A DNA stretch of 64,000 bases, from assembly GCA_015956445.1 (NCBI GenBank), contig WIUZ02000004.1, forward strand, positions 1,302,001-1,366,000, in the 5' to 3' direction. The translations under genes and the position numbers were made by a program. This document shows positions 32,949-43,065 of the stretch, piece by piece. The stretch comes from Thelephora terrestris. Taxonomy: Eukaryota; Basidiomycota; Agaricomycetes; Thelephorales; Thelephoraceae. The notes beneath the pieces were generated by a model, which worked only from the letters and a program-made list of their open reading frames with translations, did no database searches and was not told the origin of the DNA. The number at the start of each line of letters is the position of its first letter. Positions within the stretch are counted from its first letter, which is position 1.

Positions 32949-33767
32949 TCACGGATTAAAACCTCATCTTAATAGAATTATCAAACAGGACTTTTTGCGA
33001 CGGACAATCCATGAACCCCTGTGGGTAGAATGAGCAATCTTGCCCATTTGTGTATCTCTTAGTATGCGACTTCCCATCACGTTCACCCGACAACGCCTAC
33101 GCACTCGTATGTATACAGACATTCATCGCTTTCATCACGTTCATCTTCGGACCTTGCTACGCCTGCTCCCCTTTCTTGGCCTTGTTGTGCGCAGTATTAA
33201 CTAAATGTCCGGTTGTGTAGTTACCCCACCCTGTCTCATCGTTTCTTGAACAGTTTTACGAGTTCTCTTACGATGGTTTTAAATGCTTTAAATGCAGGAC
33301 TTTGCTTCGGAACAACGCGCGAGGGGGGAAATCTATCATCCAAGAGGGGGACCCGTTCCGTTGAGTTGACGGGATCAGTTGTCTCAGAGATGTCAACAAC
33401 TACGTGACGGTAACCACGTGAAACGAGATCGGGGGGCACCATAGGACGTTCCCTATTGGTCTGCTGGCAGGGTTCTCTCATCTCTCTCCTCCCCCTTCAT
33501 ACATCATCTTCCTATCTCTTCCCCTACTGGTCGTACGGACGGGCTCTGCCCTGTACATATCACTCTTTTTTCGCTCGCTCAAGCTTTCACTGCTGCACAT
33601 ATAGACTAACGTTATTGTTGCGCCACCCGTTCTCGCTACGACTGTTGATCAGCATCCCAAAGAGCGGCTGGTCGAAAGGTTTAGCGACCGCCTGCCTTGA
33701 CTAGTAACTTCTGGGCAACAGCCACCTTTCGAGACGATCTCCTACGAGGGATTCGCACTTTGTTGAG
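32949..33767. other. Intergenic region between GT2 and four-helix membrane protein genes
   Basis: No supported ORF. A strongly pyrimidine-rich tract at about 33476-33530 sits some 240-290 nt upstream of the next start codon and resembles the CT-rich blocks near fungal transcription starts. Confidence 0.5.
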
Positions 33768-35146
33768 ATGGCATTCTCATCTGTCTGGAAGAAGAAAGTG
33801 TTTGCTTACGGTATGTGCATATTCCCATCGGCGCCCAGGAGAAGGGTGTCCTTGGGCCACAGGTTGACGTGAATGTTCCATGTCCTCACGTATCCGTATG
33901 CGGTTCGCAGCATTCATCATCGTCCTCGACATCGTCGTGCTTGGACTTTCAGTATCAGTGAACATCTTCCAGGAGTTTTTCTGTAAGTCACATCCAGCCC
34001 GTTTCCTTACGTGCCTCGGCCCTTTACTGGGTGCTAATTTAATGTGCCTGCCGACAGTCGGGGCAGACTTGTTCCCGTTGCTCCTATCTGTCGCAACGCT
34101 CATAATCCTACTCCTGCAGTGCGTTGCCCCTGTGCGGTGTTCACCCTGTAATATCAACACGCTGACCAGGTTCTGTATTCCTCTACCCTCTTATCACAGG
34201 ATCGTGTTCGACTTGACGTCTGAGAATGCGATGACCGCTAGACCTGTTTTCGAAATCCCACTCTTGGGATCATTCACTATCGTTTGGCTCGGTGAGGACA
34301 TGCAACTTGTCGTTCCAGATCCAAGGATCCGCGTTCTCATCGCTTCCAATCCGCATATTCACAGTCTTCAATTCTTTCTCGACGTCGAGATATGTGGATC
34401 TTCCGAACTGCTCGATCTTCTCTGATGGTGTGTCTCGGGTTGTGTGTGCTCTTGGCGTTGTCGATCGCTCAACTCTACCTCCCGCCGGCGTTCGCCTTGA
34501 TATCGGTGAATAGGATTTGATGGTGAACGTGCGTGGTGTCGTAACGCGCAAGCACTCAGGGTGGTTATCTGGATCGAATGGCTGGCTCGTACGTTATCAT
34601 ATCTTGCTCGAGGTCGACTGCCCCTATTATGATTGTGGTGTCTGATCGATCGCTTGGTTTATAGTGCTCTCGACAACCTTAATGTTGACACGTTCAGCGA
34701 TAGTCGAAGCCCGCCGCGGGAATACTTCGGTCTGGCACACAGCGCTCTCTCGGTGCCGTCGTAACAACCAGTCCCGGGATTTCCTCCAAGACGCATCCAG
34801 TTTCTACCGGGGTTCATCTATTTTTGGGTTTGAAAGGGCGACCGGCAGTCGGAAGAGCTCTTCGCGAGATTGGTTCGCCCCTGCGGATCCCTCTATCGGG
34901 CTGAGCGGCAACCTGCAAGGTGAAAGGGACAGCGCCGCCGGCTCGTTCTTTGGTGCGGGGGCCGCAGGTCTAGGGGCTTTCGGAAATGGAAGCCAGTCCA
35001 GTGTTCCTTCACAGCAACATTTCCAGGTCCAGACCCCACGCTCGACCAAGGGTACGGTTGTCACCAAGACCGTAGATGGGTTTGAAATAATCTCGACCGG
35101 GCATTACTTCCAGAACGAGGGTATCTGGAACAAGAGTGGACCTTAG
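33768..35146 (+). CDS. Four-transmembrane-helix protein, MARVEL-like layout
   Basis: Seven exons (33768-33810, 33911-33982, 34058-34118, 34200-34291, 34365-34427, 34514-34588, 34665-35146) give 295 residues. The first half has four hydrophobic segments, around FIIVLDIVVLGLSVSVNIF, LFPLLLSVATLIILLL, PLLGSFTIVWLVFN and VVIWIEWLALLSTTLML. Between helices 3 and 4 is a loop with two Cys (NCSIF, WCRN). The second half is a cytosolic Gly/Ser/Gln-rich tail. MARVEL and related four-helix proteins organise membrane domains, but I see no sequence signature beyond topology. Several introns are long for this window (70-100 nt). It follows the GT2 gene on the same strand, so a surface role is possible but only inferred. 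Confidence 0.78.
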
Positions 35147-37077
35147 TCGGAGCTATGTTCACTTCACACCGCCCATAAACCACAACCACAACACGTTTCT
35201 CCAGCCTCACCCTCGCTCACTTCCCACTCGTTTGTATCTATAGATTGTTTTGGTTTTTTGCGAATCTCTGATGGAGCTTTCGGTGTCCTGCACCCCTCCT
35301 GTTTGTCGAATGAAACGTTCTAGGTACCTTGTCTCGTTATCACCCTATCTCTCTCTCTTCCTCTGATTAGCAGGCTGGGCCGTTTGGTCGGGATGAATAA
35401 CTCCTATTCCTACTTTTTTTTTTGCGCTGACACTTGTAATATTCGACTTGAGACATGTTGTAGCCCTCTTCATGGGCGTGAATTTCAACATACGAGTCCT
35501 AGAACTTTTTGCCTCATGCGTGAAACGACAGGGAAGGATTGGATCCTATCTGCCACTTCATCGTTCTCCGTTCATCCTGCCTACTACCAACACCTAATTG
35601 GTGCGTCTTTCCTGGATTTGGGCCTGCCCTCTCCCATGAGACGTTCGAGCCACCACACGTTCCTTCAGCTTTGCATATGAGATTTTGTCCTCTCCTCCTG
35701 TGGGGGTCTCGTTTCGAATTTGTTGCATCTGCGGTGCGATCTCAAGTTTTTGTGGGCCTATCATCTTATGTTGCGATTTAATCTTATCATCGTACATGGC
35801 GATATCATCTTTATCATCATATGTGGCAACACTTCCCATCGCCCAACTTTCCTCCCACCCGTTCTTCACTTTTCTGGTGATATCCTCACACAGGGGCTGC
35901 CCCGACAGTTTGTTACGATCCTTGACGGTCGGCTGGGAAGGTAAGCTTTTGCTCAAAGTCACCGGTAGCTGGCCCGGTCTCGAGCTTGGTAAAATGAAGA
36001 TCATCGGGCAAACAGGGCGGAGGTACAGAGGTGGGGTGAACAGTTATCTTGACGCTGTAGCTCACCGCATTCCATGCATACGTCCCCTCTCACCGGCCTC
36101 GCCCTTGAATGTACGAAATCAGATCCAGGCCCCGGTCGTTTGTATGATCAAAAAAAGCAATTTGCGGCGGATGGTCCGCGAAGAATATACACGACGCCCC
36201 TTGAAAGTTTCAGGGACCCCAGGGAGGCCTTGAAGCTTCATGCGATTGAGCGCAATTTCGGCGCAATCTTGTTCCCGAGGGTCTTCATATCCGCTCGCGT
36301 CCGTAGGGTCTCAGCGCCGTAAAGATTGGGAGGCCGAAGATCCGGTGAGGTATATTACGTGCTTATGCAATCGGCGTGTACTACGGTTTGCGCTGTACTC
36401 GGACGCCGACCGCCCTTCTGGTTCTTGTCCTTTGTTGTAGAGCGTACGCGCGCGCGTATAGGTTTTGGAGCGAGAGCCTCGGTGGTGGTGGGCCTGTCCC
36501 CTGGATCCTGGGTATACGTGATTCCATTTGATGGGTTCCTGGATTCCCTAAAGCTCGCGAAGTGCGCCCTCTCTCTCTCACGCATACAATGCATGGGCAT
36601 ACCGGTAAGTCGCTCTTATCCATTCAAACTTCACACACAGCCGCGCACTCGGGACGTACGTGATAAGTAACTCTGCACACTCGGTCTTTCCTCATCTCTA
36701 TTTTTTTCAATTCTCAAAACCAAAAAAAAAAATCATCCATCTGTTCTAGGTATCCACGTCTCGGGGATTCAATTTTATGAGTATTGATGCTGTCAATTTA
36801 GCCACCATCTTCCTCAATCGATTTAAAGCAAAGCGCCCGAACAAAACCCTTCATTTTTCCGAGGGTGGGTATACCTTGGCATCAAATCGTGGAAACCACA
36901 ATCAATATTTGTTCGACAGGTTCTCAAGGAAACGTGGAGCCCGTCAGAGTGGAGACAAAGGCGTAGGTGATCCTTGAGGTCGTTTCGCGAATGGCCCTGG
37001 GCCTCGAAAGGCCCTCAAATAGTGTCGCTGTTGTGATGGAATAGAACGCGAGAAAAAATGCTGGAAAAGGTGAACAA
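35147..37077. other. Large convergent intergenic region, about 1.9 kb
   Basis: It lies between the ends of the four-helix protein and Mtr4 genes. Two overlapping opposite-strand ORFs (35594-36004 minus, 136 codons; 35685-36233 plus, 182 codons) have no recognisable domain and no supporting exon structure, so neither is called. Also present are a GCGCGCGCG run near 36450, a poly-T/poly-A pair near 36700-36735, and an AT-rich patch with repeated GATATCATC words near 35800. I see no RNA gene. Confidence 0.5.
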
Positions 37078-40000
37078 TCAAAGGTACAGCGACGAGCAGA
37101 AGATAACAGAGTTTGGTCGCTCAAGCATCTCCGACGCCTTGTTGAATTTTTCTTGAAGCTCCACATTCCCAATAACCTTCGCTGCCTGAGACATCTGCCT
37201 TATCAGTTCCTGCAGCCGTCGAAACACTCGAATCAAGCTGCCTTCAAACTGATCCGTCAGCTGCAAAAAAAATAATTCGCGTAGTTAGCCAACATGATTG
37301 GGAATATAACTTGTTTGGCCGGAGATACCTTGCAGATCTCAGTGAAGGACGCCCCTTTACACCATTGTACGACCGCATCCATGAGTTCCACCTTGAAGGA
37401 TGAGATGTATTCATCCTCGTCGATCGCCAGTTTCGACTCCTTCGAAACTTTCGCGATCCTTCGAGCAGTCTCTTGCATAACTCTCAGCGGCGCCGCCAAC
37501 TCTTCCTTCAGCCTTGTCGTTTGCTCGCTCTGAACCCAATTTGATGAGAAAAAACGACGCTAGAGCCGCGCGGAACGCACCTTTTCCGTAAACACAAAAC
37601 AGCTCAGCAAGCCGGCACAGTGCTCTGGCGGCAATGTGTTGAATACGCCGTTGAAAATTAGTTCCGTCAAAAGCAATTCGTCCCCGGTGCTGATCTCGCA
37701 GGCGACTCGGCCTTTCATGTCGACGATGTCCGAAGCCGTGGTGAAACCAAGCCGGCGGAGAACCCGCTTCCGGCACTTGAGTTCTTCCATCTGCAGCACG
37801 TCGTTTGTCGCCTGGATCCTCTTCTTCAGGTCTCGTATCCGCGTCTGGTGATCCTGCTTCGTGGAGAATAGAGTGTACAGGTTTGGTAACCTCGGATCTT
37901 TGTACAAGGGGCTCGAATACATCTTCTTTTCCATGGTGTCAATTTTCTAAGCGACCCTCGTCAGCTTCAGTCCCGTGGAGAATTAGATAGTCAAAGACAA
38001 ACCTTGATCAACTCCATGAACTTTTCATCCTTGATGCCCATATTCTGTACGGGGTCCAGTAACCCAATACCGTCTGGGAACCGCCGCTGCACCTCCAAGA
38101 CACTCTTCCACACCGTATCGCGTGCCGGTTGTTGTCTAATATCTTTAGGCAGAAAAATCCGGAGGTGACTGAACGCCTCGACTGCCGTCAGGAGAATTGG
38201 CACCACCTGTGGTTCACCTTTTTGACCAGGTTCACAGGGTTGGATGCCTCCGGGAGTAGGCGTCATTGGCACTTGGTTTTTCGAGACAGACGAGCCTCGT
38301 TGGCAGTTCACGAGTACATCGATTATGTATGATTCGTGAGGGCTCCATTCGTCTGGTTTTGGCACAGGCTGACCCTACGAAAGAGTTAGCGGATGGTACG
38401 AAGGCGACCCAAAGTTGCCACAAACCTTCGCTGGGACTCGTTTCTGATAATTGATGATAACGCCCCATCCAAAGTCGAGTTTCTGCCATTTGACCTTCAG
38501 CAGTCTACCGGGTTGCAGGAACGGAAGGCAGTAGTTGGGATGGGTGATCACGTCCCTGAAGTCAGCAGACATCTCGTTCAGCTGTCTTCGGTATTCCCAA
38601 TAGTCTGCAACAGCCTCTTCATCTGGGACAACGATCGCTTGCTTCTTTTCCTCCTCCTGTAGAAGCTCTGTTTTCCGCAATGTCAGCCAAACCCGCTAAA
38701 TTCGAACGGGAGACCTACCTTTCTCGAGAAGGGGAACACCCGCACTGCTCTGGAACTGGAAGAAACACCGCTCCAACATGAACTGAGGGCTGATCCCCTC
38801 GACCTTCATCAGGTTTAAAATCATGTTGTACCCGAGGTGGAAGGCGGAGTCCAAGCGGTCTGCCTCTCCTTTGATCATCTCCTTCGCGTCTGTCGGTTCC
38901 AGCCTTTCATCGCACATCATGATTACAACTCCGCGGTCATCCAGACCACGCCTGCCAGCACGCCCCGACATCTGGATATACTCTCCAGAAGTCAGGTTCC
39001 TAAACTCTTTTCCGTCGAATTTTCGAGCTGCCGTAAAGACCACGGTTTTCGCAGGCATGTTGAGACCGATCGAGAACGTCTCCGTCGCGAAGAGGACCTT
39101 GATAAGACTCTCCTGGAAGAGAATCTCGATGACCTCCTTCAGAATCGGTAGAAGGCCGCCGTGGTGGATTCCGATGCCACGTTTCAAGAGAGGTAGGAGG
39201 TTCGTGATCTGGGGCAGTTGTTTGTCGTCCTGAGAAAGGTTGTTCATGGCACTCTCAAAAATGTTCTGAACAAAGTCTTGTTCCTCGGCACTGTTCAGCT
39301 CGAACTTTGAAAGAGTGAGAGCGAGGCCCTCGCAATCGCGTTTGCTGAACGCAAAGATGATTACAGGGTTGTAATTCTTCATCGAAATTAATTTGGTAAT
39401 CTTCTGGATATCGGACAAGCCTGTAAACCATATCAGTAAAGAAAAATCACAACGGCAGAATGAACCGGCAAACCTTTCTTGTCCCCGCCTTTCTTCGTTT
39501 TCCATTTCTTCCCCTTGCCAGACTTGGGATCCGCCGGGTCCTCACCCTGCTTGTCCTGCAGGACTCCCATCGCTTTTGTGAACGCTTCCTCCCTGAATTC
39601 CCCTTTCTCGTTGACGACCAAGTAAATCCCGTCTCCACCCGTCGGGAATAGGTAATGCTGCAGGGGGGTCGGTCGGAAGTCCGTATAAACGACGTGACAC
39701 GGCTGTTCGTGAGATTTGCATATCCATTCAGCGAATTGCATCGCATTCGGGATGGTTGCTGACAGAAACACATAGCGGACGGGATCAGGGAGAAGTATGA
39801 TGGTTTCTTCCCAGACAACACCTCGTTCCTTATCCCGCATGTAGTGAACTTCGTCAAAAATGACCCAAGCGACCTCCCGCATGACTTCGGATCCACGGTA
39901 AAGCATTGACCTCAGAATCTTCTGAACGTCAGTAATCTATGTCACGCTCAACTACCGCATGGCGCACCTCCGTAGTCATGACCAGACAAGTAGCTGAAGG

Positions 40001-40716
40001 GTCGATGGTCACATCTCCGGTCATCAGGCCTACATCTCCAAATTCAGCATGCATGTCACGGTATTTCTGATTGCTCAGGGCTTTGATCGGGCTAGTGTAA
40101 ATCACCCTCTGCTTGTTCCGCAGGCATTGGGCAATAGCATACTCGGCGACGACAGTTTTCCCAGCACTAGTGTGAGCCGAGACCAGCACACTTTCGTTCC
40201 GTTGAATGGCGTTCACTGACAGTTGCTGGAAAGGGTCGAGGGTGAATTTGTACTCTCGCGCGGGTTTAGCTGGTGGAACGTGTTTGGAAATTGGGACGTA
40301 TGGGTAACCTGGAGGTACAGCAACTTGATGTCTAACCTGTAGGAATTCTAGTTAGTATCCGAGCGTGAGTCGTCGACTGGGTGACGCGCCTGATGTCTAA
40401 GTTCTAATCGTGGGCCAGTCTCGTCCGACTCCGCACTCATGAGGCCAGCACTATATTTGACTTCGCGCTTGGCCTCGACTTCAACTTCATCGAGGACAAT
40501 CGGGCCGGGCGAAGCGAAGCGTTGTTTCTTGTGCGGGGATGAAGTGACCCCGCTTTCGCCAGAGTGCGATGGTTCTCCATTTTGAACGGGTTGCTGACCA
40601 GACGGGCTAGCCTTGCGTTTCCGTACGGGAACATTCACCATGTCGACCTCTTCCAGGTCTTTCTCCAGCACATCTGGAGCTTGTTCGAGGAACGAAAAGA
40701 GGTCGGTTGGATCCAT
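37078..40716 (-). CDS. MTR4: Exosome RNA helicase Mtr4 (Ski2-like, DExH)
   Basis: Mtr4 is the nuclear 3'-5' helicase of the TRAMP complex and feeds RNA into the exosome for rRNA processing and decay. Nine exons (40716-40390, 40336-39968, 39921-39474, 39420-38719, 38667-38426, 38374-38003, 37946-37581, 37529-37329, 37260-37078) give 1069 residues. Visible in order are an acidic N-terminus with basic nuclear-signal-like [20 protein letters not shown], Walker A AHTSAGKT (about 163), DEVHYMRD (about 255), [41 protein letters not shown] (about 530), an arch/KOW-containing insertion, and the helical C-terminus ending VIFCSSLYL. The family length is normal. Intron 1 (40389-40337) has a GC donor, the only choice that restores the [12 protein letters not shown] junction. 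Confidence 0.96.
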
Positions 40717-40820
40717 GGTTCGGAAGAAAATTATCCGAACCGGGGAGAGTAAGCGTATGTGGGAAACCTGTGATCGACCGTGCAAACCACCCTTGACCCC
40801 GTTCCACCACAATCAACGCC
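40717..40820. promoter_or_regulatory. 104-nt divergent promoter, Mtr4 / RBM18-like
   Basis: The two start codons are only 104 nt apart on opposite strands, so both leaders and both core promoters must share this space or transcription must start inside the opposite gene. No TATA box is visible. The pairing of two RNA-processing genes is notable. Confidence 0.6.
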
Positions 40821-41841
40821 ATGTCCGACCCAGGGCCATCTGCAGCTCCACCCTCGTCAACAAATCCTCACCTCACGTTCCCATCCGAGGAACAAGAACC
40901 AGAATCGCAAACTAAACCGGCGACACCTGTTCCTGCCCAGAAACAACTTCTCCCGGACCGTCTCTACGTAGGAAATCTACACCCATCCGTCGACGAGTGA
41001 GTGGATAATACATACACATCTCATTCCGAGTTCTTATGCTTGCCTAGATTTGCTCTGGTTCAAATCTTCTCAAAGTTTGGAAAGATTTCTCACCTGGATT
41101 TCCTGTTCCACAAGACTGGAATGCTAAGAGGAAAGCCTCGGGGTTACGCTTTTGTGCAGTATGCGAATAAAGACGTACGTTTTCTGCCATTATTTTCTCA
41201 GTCATCAGGTGCTAACCCCGGGTACTTTTGATCACATTACCATGCTCCTCGTGTACATGTACACGGACGAGCAGGCGACCCGGGGTTGGATCTTGCCGCC
41301 CGGAATTCTGACCCCATGACTACCCACGGAACGCTGACCGTGCTTGAATATTCAGGACGCACAACGGGCATTATCCACTGCAAATGGGAAGCTCGTTCGA
41401 GGACGGAAGATCGTCGTGACATACGCCCAGCAAGCACCACTGGAGAATTTCCACACCTCGTCAGTCGGAGGCAAAGCCCGCAAAGTTGTGAGCGATGCAG
41501 GACGCCCGACTGCACTTAGCTTGCTCAAGACGGGAGAAAGTAGCGGGGGCAGGTCGGATGGGTATGCTGTTGCTCTTACCTGGCTCGTTGTTGGAACTCA
41601 AGCCATTCTCTGTAGTACAAAGAACAAGATTGCACTCATGGAAGCCAAATTGAAACAGATGGCACGGAAGTCAGCCAACTCCAGTCAAGACCATCGTCCT
41701 TCACCCTCACAGCATTCTCGCTCTCGTCCGAGTTCATCTCACAACCGTTCCGCACCTCCGAAGCCTCTGCCCGAGTTGCTGCTTTCGAAGCAATCTATTT
41801 TCCCCCGAACTCAGCCAAGTGCACCAGAGCCCAAACCGTGA
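40821..41841 (+). CDS. RRM protein resembling RBM18
   Basis: Four exons (40821-40996, 41048-41174, 41356-41561, 41616-41841) give 244 residues. One RNA recognition motif occupies about residues 48-130: RNP2 RLYVGNLHPSV, then KFGKISHLDFLFHKTGMLRG, RNP1 KPRGYAFVQYANKD and RGRKIVVTYAQQ. The FDFLFHK-like segment and short variable loop are what I associate with RBM18. A helix (IALMEAKLKQMA) and a Ser/Arg/Pro-rich tail follow. It probably binds RNA in the nucleus; its targets are unknown. Intron 2 (41175-41355) is 181 nt, three times the usual size here, and contains a strong inverted repeat. It is divergent from Mtr4. Confidence 0.87.
41214..41287. repeat. Inverted repeat / hairpin inside an RBM18-like intron
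   Basis: The arms AACCCCGGGT (41214-41223) and ACCCGGGGTT (41278-41287) are perfect reverse complements. The loop contains a perfect 14-nt palindrome, GTGTACATGTACAC (41251-41264), flanked by GCTC/GAGC. The RNA could fold into an extended stem inside the retained intron. No coding capacity is evident. Confidence 0.75.
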
Positions 41842-42043
41842 CTGCATCCACGGCCATTCACAGTATAACTTCGAGTCACAAATTTTCTGTAAGAAGTTCC
41901 TCTTGCCATGGTCCGTTTCGCCATGGCCCCCTGTTCCCATCAAGAGTGGCCCAGTTCCCCACGCCCCTTTTGCTATTTAATACGCGAGCCTGTATTTTTA
42001 ATGTCACATTTCCTCTCTCCCGACCCCATCGAGCACGTCCCAT

Positions 42044-43033
42044 ATGAAGAAGACTGCATCAATGAACACACCCGCCAGAAGACGTCTTCGATCTCGCTTC
42101 TCGGATATGGGTGAGGCCCGCATCGTAACTCTAGCAGAATAAGGCGAACTGATCTCGTCCACAGCACCTGGCAACGCAGGGGGCGTGGATGCATCAGCCA
42201 GTGAACCCCAACCAACAACCTCTCAGTCAGAGAAACCCACTACCACTCGACCTCGTGCAAGACCAGCTGCAAAGAAAACGAACAGCGCGCGACAGAAGAA
42301 ACGAAGGGGTGTCGTGCCGTTGAAGCCTGAAACAGAGCCACTTCGGGAAACCACGTCTGCTGCTCCAGAGGACCACGCCGTAGGCGACGAAATGGACGTC
42401 GATCCCGCTCCAGTAGCGGATTCGTCTACCATCGCGAGGAAGGGCAAGGCACCACGCCTGTATAGGCAGGGCAGTCGATCTTCTGCAAGGCTTATGGTGG
42501 GAAATCCAACAGCCATCCATGAGTCAATGCAGATAGAACCGGAGGTCAAGCAGGCCAAACGAGAACGGGAATCGGATGACGAAGGCACTAATGGGGGCGC
42601 TCCCGTCGAGCTTGCCAAGAAACGGGCGAAACTCGCCGATGATCAGACCGACACTCCTCTACCAATCGAGACCGACCCTCCTCTACAAATCGAGACCGAC
42701 CCTCCTCTGCAAACCGAGACCGAGATTCCCTCACAAACCGAGACCGAAACCCCTCCACAGATCGAGACCGCCATGGTCGGCGATAGCTCACCCGTTGAAC
42801 CAGCTTCAGGAGAGAATCCCACTGAAGATAAGCCTAAGCAGCCTGTCGATGTCGCGGCAGAAGAAAGCACGGCAGCTAACTCTCCCGACGATGAATATGT
42901 CCTGGTTGAAGTTATCAAGAGATTCTACCTTCATACAGATGATCGTGGTAGGGTATCTATGCGCATGGGGCTCTTTAGACGGGATGAATGGGAACAAGCC
43001 GAACAAGCAAAGCGCGCGGAGCAGTCCCTGTAG
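42044..43033 (+). CDS. Hypothetical charged low-complexity protein with Glu/Thr/Pro repeats
   Basis: Two exons (42044-42110, 42165-43033) give 311 residues. The N-terminus is basic (MKKTASMNTPARRRLRSRFS), followed by KKTNSARQKKRRGVV, a likely nuclear signal. The middle is disordered and rich in Pro, Thr and Glu, with an in-frame 24-nt tandem repeat giving units such as LQIETDPP. The C-terminus is different: EYVLVEVIKRFYLHTDDRGR followed by VSMRMGLFRRDEWE, which looks folded and conserved. I do not recognise the family. Its stop codon lies 32 nt from that of the convergent adaptin gene. Confidence 0.75.
42659..42772 (+). repeat. 24-nt coding tandem repeat, about 4.75 copies
   Basis: Units start at 42659, 42683, 42707 and 42731, with a partial unit at 42755. 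Each carries the core ATCGAGACC or ACCGAGACC. The period keeps the reading frame and encodes eight-residue units around (I/T)ET(D/E).P. The units have diverged, so the array is not freshly expanded. Confidence 0.85.
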
Positions 43034-43065
43034 AATACGATTTTGAAAATCCTTTGTCGAAAACT

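Noticed and set aside
35594-36233. Overlapping opposite-strand ORFs of 136 and 182 codons
   Set aside because: Neither has domains, signal sequence or plausible introns. Each explains away the other, and the region fits noncoding sequence.
36440-36460. Alternating CG run as a Z-DNA or regulatory element
   Set aside because: Very short and isolated; no supporting context.
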